DNA from: CAWBYL01 sp963793025
Lineage (GTDB): Bacteria; Actinomycetota; Acidimicrobiia; Acidimicrobiales; Acidimicrobilacustridaceae
Length of the DNA: 64,000 nucleotides
Assembly: GCA_963793025.1 (NCBI GenBank)
Contig: CAWBYL010000003.1
Location: forward strand, 93,790 to 157,789
Reading direction: 5' to 3'
The notes beneath the pieces were generated by a model that was given only the letters and a program-made list of their open reading frames with translations, searched no databases and was not told the DNA's origin. Shown one piece after another: positions 27,580-34,222 of the stretch. The position numbers and the translations under genes were made by a program. Numbering within the stretch: the first letter of the stretch is position 1; every line of letters starts with the position of its first letter.

Positions 27580-28521
27580 ATGACCAGCACCGACGTGAAG
27601 CCCATCCGCAGCATCTTGTTCGTGGGCGGCGACGACCCCGACCAGGTGCGGGCCAGCCTCGACTTCGGCGCCGACGCCATCATCTGCGACCTGGAGGAGC
27701 CCCGGGAACCCTTCTCCGACGAGCAGCGCAGCGCCGCCGGGGCGGACGTCGGCGAATTCCTCCGGACCCTCGGTCCGGTGGCCGATCGACCTGCGTACTT
27801 CGTGCGGGTCCGGGGTCCACACACCGGGTTCATGTTCCGCGACCTGCGGCCCGTCGTCGGCCCCGAGCTCACTGGTGTCCTCGTCCCCAAGATCGACGGT
27901 CGCGACGACGTGATCGCGGCCGACGCCGTGCTCACCGCCGTCGAGGTCGAAGCGGGCGTCGAGCCGGGAACGACCCTGCTCTACCCGATCCTCGAGACAC
28001 CCGACGCGCTCCGCAACGCCTACGAGATCGCCTGCGCCTCCCCCCGGGTGGCGTTCATGGGCGGCGCCATCTCCCGCTTCGGTGACATCCACCAGGCCGT
28101 CGGATACCGGTGGACGGCCGAGGGCACCGAGACCCTCTTCCTGCGCTCGAAGGTCCTGATCGATGCCAAGGCGGCCGGCATCGCCTACCCCATCAGCGGT
28201 ATGTGGGGCGGCGCCACCGACGACGTCGAGGGCTTCCTGCGCTTCGCCAACGAGCTGCGCGACCTGGGTTACTTCGGGATGATGCTCGGCATGCGCGAGC
28301 ACGTGGCCCTGGCCCACGAGGTGTTCACCCCCACCGCGGAGGAGATCGACTACTGGTCCGACCTCGACCGGTTGGCCACCGAGGCCGCCGCCACCCCTGG
28401 AGCCGGACCCATCACCTACGGCGATCCCAACGACGGTGAGGCCTACATCGTGCACGGAGCCCATGTGGCCTCGGCCCGCAAGAACCTGGCCTGGGCCCGC
28501 GCCCTGGGCGTCGTCGCCTGA
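27580..28521 (+). CDS. HpcH/HpaI aldolase / CitE-like lyase
   Basis: The 313-residue protein belongs to the HpcH/HpaI-CitE superfamily of Mg-dependent C-C lyases. It has FGADAIICDLEEP (metal and substrate loop), YFVRVRGPHTGFMFRDLR, GVLVPKIDGRDDV and LYPILETPDALRN. CitE-like stand-alone proteins act on acyl-CoA substrates such as malyl- or citramalyl-CoA. The ATG follows GGGGGGACG. It pairs divergently with an amidohydrolase, which suggests a shared degradative pathway (inference). Confidence 0.85.
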   Translation: MTSTDVKPIRSILFVGGDDPDQVRASLDFGADAIICDLEEPREPFSDEQRSAAGADVGEFLRTLGPVADRPAYFVRVRGPHTGFMFRDLRPVVGPELTGVLVPKIDGRDDVIAADAVLTAVEVEAGVEPGTTLLYPILETPDALRNAYEIACASPRVAFMGGAISRFGDIHQAVGYRWTAEGTETLFLRSKVLIDAKAAGIAYPISGMWGGATDDVEGFLRFANELRDLGYFGMMLGMREHVALAHEVFTPTAEEIDYWSDLDRLATEAAATPGAGPITYGDPNDGEAYIVHGAHVASARKNLAWARALGVVA

Positions 28522-28528
28522 CGCACCG

Positions 28529-28554
28529 AGTCGCCGGACAACCGTCGGCTGACT
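28529..28554. terminator. Hairpin between convergent CitE-like and LuxR genes
   Basis: AGTC-GCCG pairs with CGGC-T-GACT, an 8-bp stem with one bulge. It fills the 30-bp gap between two convergent stop codons. Confidence 0.45.
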
Positions 28555-29605
28555 ATCCCTCGGGCCGCAGCAGGGCCACCAGCTCACGGCGGCTCCTCAC
28601 CCCGGACTTGGCGAAGATCGACTTGAGGTGGTCCTGCACGGTGTGGGTCGAGATGAAGAGGCGACCGGCGATCTCCTTGCTCGAGCGGCCGGCCAGCACC
28701 TCGACGCACACGTCTCGTTCACGATCCGACAGCCCGTAGGCGGCCAGCAGGAGCCGCGACACCTCCGCGGCACCGGCCGCCTCGATCGAGACGGCTATGA
28801 GATCCGAGCTCGTCCGGTTGTGCATCGGCGAGGCGTGCAGCGCCACCCAACGGCCCTCGATGCGGCAGCGCGCCCGGGCCGACGCTCGACCCGAGACCAC
28901 CGCCCCCACCACGCCCCGTAGCGCCATGCCCAGGCCCTCGAGACCGTCGGAGACGGCTCGGGCGAGCCAGTCCTCTGCCGCCGGAGTCACCGATTCGAGC
29001 GTGCCGTCCCCGCCGACGACGAGGAGCGCAGGTCCTTCCATGACCGCTTCAGGATCGGCGTCGACCGTCGGCTCCGCCGCCAGGGTGGCGACCCGCACCG
29101 CCGCTCCGAGCTGGTCGGCAGCGGCGCCGACGAAGGCGACCTCCCGGTCGTCGAAATCGAGGGAGCCGGGTGACCGGAAGAGCTCGGCCGAACCCCAGAT
29201 CCGGCCGCCGGCCCGCAGTGGCGCGCGGAGGTCGTACCCGATGCCGAGGGGTCGGTAGAGGTCGTTCCAACGGGCGGTGGCGGCCCGCGTTGCTCCCAGG
29301 TCGGTGAGGCGCGCCGCCCCCGACCGACGAGCGGCGAGCACCGCGAAGGAGTCGGGCGTCGAGCTGCTCGCCTCGAGCTCCGCATACCGACCCTGCTGCT
29401 CCGGTGACGGGGCGAAGTCACGGGTCACCCCGCCGGTGACCATGTTGGTCTCCGGATCCATCCGGCCCCAGCAGGCGGCGTCGAAGGCCACGACGCTCGA
29501 CACGACATCGATGGCCGCCCCGAAGAGCTCGTCGACCGGGAGCCGGGACCCGGCGAGCACATCCAGCTCCCGGCGAGCGGTGGCGGCCCGAGTGTCGCTC
29601 CACAT
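28553..29605 (-). CDS. LuxR-family transcriptional regulator with GAF-like domain
   Basis: The 350-residue protein has an N-terminal GAF-like sensor region (about 1-180: FDAACWGRMDPETNMV, GSAELFRSPGSLDFDDREV). A C-terminal LuxR/GerE helix-turn-helix (about 285-345) contains LSDRERDVCVEVLAGRSSKE and STHTVQDHLKSIF. Cytosolic, no receiver domain. Similar actinobacterial proteins respond to small ligands, which are unknown here. The ATG at 29605 was chosen because the frame upstream is not protein-like. Confidence 0.85.
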   Translation of the reverse strand: MWSDTRAATARRELDVLAGSRLPVDELFGAAIDVVSSVVAFDAACWGRMDPETNMVTGGVTRDFAPSPEQQGRYAELEASSSTPDSFAVLAARRSGAARLTDLGATRAATARWNDLYRPLGIGYDLRAPLRAGGRIWGSAELFRSPGSLDFDDREVAFVGAAADQLGAAVRVATLAAEPTVDADPEAVMEGPALLVVGGDGTLESVTPAAEDWLARAVSDGLEGLGMALRGVVGAVVSGRASARARCRIEGRWVALHASPMHNRTSSDLIAVSIEAAGAAEVSRLLLAAYGLSDRERDVCVEVLAGRSSKEIAGRLFISTHTVQDHLKSIFAKSGVRSRRELVALLRPEG

Positions 29606-29767
29606 GGCGCTCAGTGTGCCCGAGGTGTCGGCCGGCGGGAACCCCACGAATGTGGGGATCGCTGACCGGGCCACCCCCAGCTCTCCGGGATGGGCGGCGC
29701 TCCCGTTCCCGCCGATCGTGGGCGGTGCCTCGACCGAGGCGTCACCCCTCACCTGGAGGTTCCTCCC

Positions 29768-30235
29768 ATGGCTCACCACACCCGCATGATCGATGCCGGC
29801 GCCGGCACCCGCCTCGACACGGTGGACAGCACCGCCACCGAGAAGGTCGCCTCCCGCGACACCTCGGCCACCTACGAGCTGTTCGAGATCGAGGCGGCCG
29901 CGGGGGGCGGCATCCCCCCGCACCGCCACGACTGGGCCGAGGCCTACTACGTCCTGGACGGCTCACTCCACGTCACCGTGGGTGCCCGGCAGTTCCGACT
30001 CGGGCCGGGCGACACCCTCACAGTTCCCCCGAACGCCGCCCACACCTTCACCGTCGTCAGTCCCACGTGCCGATTCCTCGCCTTCAGCCTCGGCGCGGCC
30101 ATGGGTCGGCTCTTCACCGACCTCGACGCCGAGGTTCCCGACGGCCCCATGGACGAGATCGTCCCGGTGATGATCGAGGTGGCCACTCGCCACGGCGTGG
30201 CCTTCGTCGCCCCGGCCGGAGCGGGGGCCGCCTGA
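29768..30235 (+). CDS. Cupin-domain protein
   Basis: This 155-residue protein has the two cupin motifs: motif 1 GGIPPHRHDWAEAYYVLDG with the metal-binding H-x-H and Glu, and motif 2 GPGDTLTVPPNAAHTFTV. It is a single-domain small-molecule-binding or oxygenase-type cupin. The ATG follows GGAGG by 8 nt, which decides the start over the 26-codon longer frame. The gene is monocistronic and ends at a hairpin. Confidence 0.85.
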   Translation: MAHHTRMIDAGAGTRLDTVDSTATEKVASRDTSATYELFEIEAAAGGGIPPHRHDWAEAYYVLDGSLHVTVGARQFRLGPGDTLTVPPNAAHTFTVVSPTCRFLAFSLGAAMGRLFTDLDAEVPDGPMDEIVPVMIEVATRHGVAFVAPAGAGAA

Positions 30236-30297
30236 CCACCACCCCCGGGCGGCGTCGGCCGGCGAGCGCCGTCGCCGGTGGCGGCGCCGGGCAACGA

Positions 30298-30330
30298 GCG
30301 AGGGGCGCATGCCGGTCGTGCGCCCCTCGC
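30298..30330 (+). terminator. Hairpin after cupin gene
   Basis: GCGAGGGGCGCA and TGCGCCCCTCGC pair perfectly over 12 bp with a 9-nt loop. It lies 62 bp after the cupin stop and before the DUF1275 gene. Confidence 0.65.
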
Positions 30331-30386
30331 CGTTCGGCCCGGGTGGTCCGATGCCCTCGGGGCGGTGCCGCGTAGCGTTCCGCTCC

Positions 30387-31109
30387 GTGAGCGACGAAAC
30401 CGTCCAGCTGCCCGGGCCGCTCGTCGCCGCCATGGCCCTCACCGCCGCCGCGGGGTTCGTGGACGCTCACCTGTTCCTGCACGTGGCCCAGGTGTTCGTG
30501 GCCAACATGAGCGGCAACCTCGTGCTGTTCGGAATGGCCTTCGGAGTCGGGAACTGGGACGAGGTCGGAGGGCACCTCGTCGCCATCGTCGCCTTCATTG
30601 CGGGCGTGGCCGGGGCCACTGCGTTCCACGACCGCCGCCGACGGGGGCACCGTCGCTTCCGCCCGGACCTGTTGCTCGGCGCCGAGACGCTGCTGCTGGT
30701 GGCCCTGCTCGCCGTACTGGTGGTCACCCACCCGGGCGACACCCCCGACGTGGTGCCCGGCGACTACCCCCTCCTCGTGCTCGGGGCCTTGGCCATGGGC
30801 GCGCAGACTGCGGTGATCGGCAAGGTCGGGGCGGTGGCCGTGGGCACCACCTTCCAGTCCGGGGCGGTGACCAGGATCGGCCAGTCAGCGGTGCTGGCCC
30901 GCACGACCGAGGGCCGCGCCCGGCGGCAGGCGCACCGCCACGTGATCGGCGTGCTCGGCGCCACGGTGGCGTCCTACGCCGCCGGCGCCGCGGTGGCGGC
31001 CGCTCTGGGCGCCGAGCCGGCGTGGCTGCTGCTCCCGACGACGGTGGTGGTCGCCTGTGCTCTCCACGCCCACCGTCACCAGGACGAACCCGCCCCGGAC
31101 GCGGCGTGA
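30387..31109 (+). CDS. DUF1275 (YoaK) family membrane protein
   Basis: The 240-residue protein has about six hydrophobic helices and the YoaK signature region AAAGFVDAHLFLHVAQVFVANMSGN. GAQTAVIGKVGAVAVGTTF follows in the second half. Function is not known for the family. I start at GTG 30387; the upstream in-frame extension (from 30309) runs through the terminator hairpin and is unlikely. It is convergent with the PadR gene. Confidence 0.83.
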   Translation: MSDETVQLPGPLVAAMALTAAAGFVDAHLFLHVAQVFVANMSGNLVLFGMAFGVGNWDEVGGHLVAIVAFIAGVAGATAFHDRRRRGHRRFRPDLLLGAETLLLVALLAVLVVTHPGDTPDVVPGDYPLLVLGALAMGAQTAVIGKVGAVAVGTTFQSGAVTRIGQSAVLARTTEGRARRQAHRHVIGVLGATVASYAAGAAVAAALGAEPAWLLLPTTVVVACALHAHRHQDEPAPDAA

Positions 31110-31137
31110 GGGCCGACGGCACCGGCCGTCGACCCTC
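31108..31137. terminator. Bidirectional hairpin between DUF1275 and padR-like genes
   Basis: GAGGG-C-CGACGG pairs with CCGTCG-A-CCCTC around loop CACCGG. A second 9-bp stem, CCGAGGACT/AGTCCTCGG at 31147-31169, spans the PadR stop. Confidence 0.6.
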
Positions 31138-31158
31138 AGTTCCCTCCCGAGGACTGGA

Positions 31159-31788
31159 TCAGTCCTCGGCGAGGATGCCGTACAGCTTGCGACGGGTGTC
31201 GGTGAGGATCTCCATCGCCCGACCTCGCTGCTCGGCCGAGGCGGCCGTCGAGATCTGGCGACAGGCCATGGCCAGCTGGCTGAAGGCGTCCCACAGCTCT
31301 CGCTGCCCGGGATCGACGCCCTCGGTGACGGCATCCCAGGGCGCGGTGTCGCCCTGATCCGCCTGGGCGGCGCGTCCCTCGTCGGTGAGGGAGAACCGGC
31401 GCTTGCCGTCCTGGTCGTCGCCGACCACCAGCCCTTCCTCCTCGAGCATCTGCAGGGTCGGGTAGACCGAACCAGGGCTCGGCTTCCACACTCCCTCGGT
31501 GCGCTGCTCGATCTCACGGATGATCTCGTAGCCGTGCATCGGACGCTCGGCCAGGAGGGCGATGACGGCGAGGCGGACATCACCCCGTCGGGCCCGGCCC
31601 CGACCCCGACCCCGGCCCCGACCCCGACCCGGGCCGCCGGCCCCGCCCCAGTCCGAGCCCCAGGGTCCCCAGCCCCGCCCACCGTCGAAGACGGGGCGAC
31701 CGCGGCCGAAGCCTCTCGGGGAGCCGAATCGACCGCCGGGAGTGGGCCGTCCGGGGCCTGGTGTGGTGCTTCTCGTGTCGTTTTCCAT
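31159..31788 (-). CDS. PadR-family transcriptional regulator with Gly/Arg-rich N-terminus
   Basis: The 209-residue repressor has a winged helix at about 70-145: RRGDVRLAVIALLAERPMHG, GYEIIREIE, GSVYPTLQMLEEEGLV and the wing GKRRFSLTDEG. A C-terminal helical dimerisation part follows. The first 68 residues are low complexity, rich in Gly, Pro and Arg, with an RG run near 55-66. Such a tail is an oddity that could bind nucleic acid. The ATG at 31788 follows AAAGGA. An A/T palindrome 55 bp upstream suggests autorepression. Confidence 0.88.
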   Translation of the reverse strand: MENDTRSTTPGPGRPTPGGRFGSPRGFGRGRPVFDGGRGWGPWGSDWGGAGGPGRGRGRGRGRGRARRGDVRLAVIALLAERPMHGYEIIREIEQRTEGVWKPSPGSVYPTLQMLEEEGLVVGDDQDGKRRFSLTDEGRAAQADQGDTAPWDAVTEGVDPGQRELWDAFSQLAMACRQISTAASAEQRGRAMEILTDTRRKLYGILAED

Positions 31789-31843
31789 GACACAGTCCTT
31801 TCGACAAGGTGACCGATCGCTTGCCAACCGGTTCCGTGCGATC

Positions 31844-31855
31844 ACGATATATCGT
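31844..31855. promoter_or_regulatory. ACGATATATCGT palindrome, likely PadR operator
   Basis: A perfect 12-bp palindrome in an A/T-rich island, 55 bp upstream of the padR-like ATG. PadR proteins are known to bind A/T-rich palindromes and to repress their own promoter. The site is inferred, not proven. Confidence 0.65.
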
Positions 31856-32047
31856 TAGTTCTGATCTGACAACCCCCTCCCGATCGAGGAGATCGAAAGC
31901 CACGGGCTCCCCGGCCCCGGGCGCGAGACTCGCGACCATGGCCGACACGCCGGCGGGGGCGAGCCGACGCACCAGCGGCCCACGGGACGACCCGGCGGCC
32001 TGGGCGGACGCGAGGTGCAGGACGGGACCGACCCGGCGCCGTTCTCG

Positions 32048-33388
32048 ATGAGCGTGCCCGACGATCCGGTCCCCGACGACGGCGACCCATCCGCACCGGC
32101 GCTGACCGCGGTGGCCGTCGTGGCCGCCCTCGCCGGCGTCGGGGTGGGCTTCGTCGGCGGCGGGTTCCGGTGGTGCCTCATCCGGGCCGCCGAGTGGCGG
32201 ATCGACCTCACCCACTGGGCCCACGACGCCCCCGGTCCGGCCTGGCTCGTGCCCGTCGCCGTGGCCGCCGCCGGAGCGGCGTTCGCCCGCCTGGTGGTTC
32301 GTTGGCTGCCCCTGGCCGGCGGCAGCGGGATCCAACACGTCGAGGCGGTCTGGCACCGGGAGGTCGCGACCCCACCCCTGAGACTCTTGCCCGCCAAGTT
32401 CGTCGGTGGCCTGGCCGCCATCGGATCCGGCCTCGTTCTCGGCCGTGAGGGTCCCACCGTGCACATGGGGGCCGTGATCGGCGCCGAATCCGGCCGCCGG
32501 TTCCGATTGGCCGACACCGATGTCCGCCTCCTGCAGACCGCCCTCGCCGGGGCTGGGCTGGCGGTGGCCTTCAACGCCCCGATCGGCGGGGCCCTGTTCG
32601 TGTTCGAAGAGGTGACTCGTTCGTTCCGACCCCGCCTGGTCCTCGCCACCCTCATCGCCTGCGCCACCGCGGTGGCCTGCGCCCGTCTGGTCCTCGGCGA
32701 CCGCCCCGACTTCGTCGTGGGCCCGATCGGGTCGCCGTCGGCCGGGATGCTCATCGTGTTCGTCGTGTTCGGGCTGCTCACCGGCGGGCTCGGCGTGATC
32801 TACAACCGTCTCGTCGTCGGCTCCCTCGTCCTCGCCGATCGGATCCGCGCCGTCGGGCCCGTCACCAAGGCTGGCGTGATCGGCGCCGCGGTGGGGACGG
32901 CTCTCGTCGTCGACCCGCTGGTCGCCGGTGGGGGCGACGGCCTCACCCAACTGGTCCTCGACGGCGACCGCTTCCTGCTCCCCGCCGTCACCGGCTACCT
33001 CGTCGTTCGCTTCTTCGCCGGTCCCATCTCCTACGCGGCGGGCACGCCCGGCGGCCTCTTCGCGCCCGTCCTCGCGGTGGGTGCCCTCTGGGGCACCCTC
33101 TTCCATGGCGTGCTCGAGGGCATCGTCCCCGGGATGGGCTCGTCGGGGGCGCCGCTCGCCATCGTCGGTATGGCCGCCCTGTTCGCCGCGGTGGTCCGGG
33201 CCCCGTTCACCGGGCTGGTGCTCATCGTGGAGATGACCGCGACCACGTCGCTCACCGTCCCTCTCCTCGCCGCCACGTTCGCGGCGACCCTCGCCACCAC
33301 CCTGCTCCGGTCGCCCCCGATCTACGACAGCCTCCGTGAGCGCATGCTCGACGAGCCCCACTCGCGGGGTCGGCCCGAGGATCGCTGA
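32048..33388 (+). CDS. CLC-family chloride channel / H+-Cl- antiporter
   Basis: The 446-residue polytopic protein has the CLC filter motifs: GSGIQ (usual GSGIP), GREGPTVHMG with the gating Glu, GGLFAP and the C-terminal PPIYD tyrosine. FEE in IGGALFVFEEV sits where the proton-side glutamate occurs in transporters, favouring an antiporter. No CBS domains. I start at ATG 32048 (MSVPDDP); a GTG at 32015 is possible. The 258-bp gap to the divergent padR gene holds the PadR palindrome, so co-regulation is conceivable. Confidence 0.92.
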   Translation: MSVPDDPVPDDGDPSAPALTAVAVVAALAGVGVGFVGGGFRWCLIRAAEWRIDLTHWAHDAPGPAWLVPVAVAAAGAAFARLVVRWLPLAGGSGIQHVEAVWHREVATPPLRLLPAKFVGGLAAIGSGLVLGREGPTVHMGAVIGAESGRRFRLADTDVRLLQTALAGAGLAVAFNAPIGGALFVFEEVTRSFRPRLVLATLIACATAVACARLVLGDRPDFVVGPIGSPSAGMLIVFVVFGLLTGGLGVIYNRLVVGSLVLADRIRAVGPVTKAGVIGAAVGTALVVDPLVAGGGDGLTQLVLDGDRFLLPAVTGYLVVRFFAGPISYAAGTPGGLFAPVLAVGALWGTLFHGVLEGIVPGMGSSGAPLAIVGMAALFAAVVRAPFTGLVLIVEMTATTSLTVPLLAATFAATLATTLLRSPPIYDSLRERMLDEPHSRGRPEDR

Positions 33389-33415
33389 CCGACGGTGCCC
33401 AGGAGTCCGACCTCC

Positions 33416-33640
33416 TCACCCCTCGGCCGGACCGGCCACCACCCGAACCGAGCGATCACCGACGGCGACGACGTCGCCCGGGCGCAGCGTCCGCCCCCGT
33501 CGGGCCTCCGGCTCGCCCCCGACGCGCACCTCGCCCCCGGCGAGCAGGAACTTCGCATCGGAGCCGGAGTCGGCCAGGCCGGCGAGCTGGAGCAGCTGAC
33601 CCAGCCGGATGGTGTCGGTGCTGATGGCGATGTCGTCCAC
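33416..33640 (-). CDS. S4 RNA-binding domain protein (YbcJ-like)
   Basis: This 74-residue protein consists of one S4 domain: IRLGQLLQLAGLADSGSDAK, then LLAGGEVRVGGEPEARRG and LRPGDVVAV. YbcJ/YaaA-type S4 proteins bind structured RNA or ribosomal particles. The start is GTG at 33640. Convergent with the CLC gene. Confidence 0.82.
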   Translation of the reverse strand: MDDIAISTDTIRLGQLLQLAGLADSGSDAKFLLAGGEVRVGGEPEARRGRTLRPGDVVAVGDRSVRVVAGPAEG

Positions 33641-33718
33641 GCTTCATCCTCGCCGGTGCCGAGATCGAAGACGGCGATCGTTGGGTAGGTCCCCTCCACG
33701 CACTCGACAGGAGGTTCC

Positions 33719-34192
33719 ATGACCGACACCGAGACTCACGACGACGGCGCTCGACTGGCCGAGCTGGTGAAGGGCGTCCGCATCGCCATGCTCACCACGC
33801 CCGACGCGACGGGGGCCCTCGCCAGCCGCCCGCTCACCGTTCAACGAGTCGATGCCGAGGGAACCGTCTGGTTCCTGGTCGACGCCCAGGCGGACTGGGT
33901 GGCCGACCGCATCGACACCGCCAACGTGGCCTTCGTCGACGACGACACGTGGGTCTCGGTGACCGGCACGGCCACGCTCGTCCAGGACCCGGCGGTCATC
34001 GACGACCTCGGGGATCCGGTCAGCGATGCCTGGTTCGACGAGGACACTCCCCCCGGTGCCCTGCGTATCGACGTGGGCCACGCCGACTACTGGAGCGCGC
34101 CGGGCAAGCTGGCCCAGCTCTTCCAGCTCGGCAAGGCGGCCCTCACCCAGGACGCCCCCGACATGGGGGACCGGGGCACGGTCGCGCCCTAG
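33719..34192 (+). CDS. Pyridoxamine-5'-phosphate-oxidase-fold, general stress protein 26-like
   Basis: The 157-residue protein has the flavin-binding split-barrel pattern of general-stress-protein-26/PNPOx-like proteins: RIAMLTTPDATGALASRPLT, GTVWFLVDAQADWV, VAFVDDDTWVSVTGTA and the C-terminal YWSAPGKLAQL. The family binds FMN, FAD or F420; the cofactor is undecided here. The ATG follows AGGAGG. Confidence 0.83.
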   Translation: MTDTETHDDGARLAELVKGVRIAMLTTPDATGALASRPLTVQRVDAEGTVWFLVDAQADWVADRIDTANVAFVDDDTWVSVTGTATLVQDPAVIDDLGDPVSDAWFDEDTPPGALRIDVGHADYWSAPGKLAQLFQLGKAALTQDAPDMGDRGTVAP

Positions 34193-34222
34193 CGGGGCGC
34201 CGGTCGCCTCGATCCGCGGCGG

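Noticed and set aside
30278..31357. 359-residue plus-strand ORF
   Set aside because: Arg/Pro-rich shadow frame of the DUF1275 gene.
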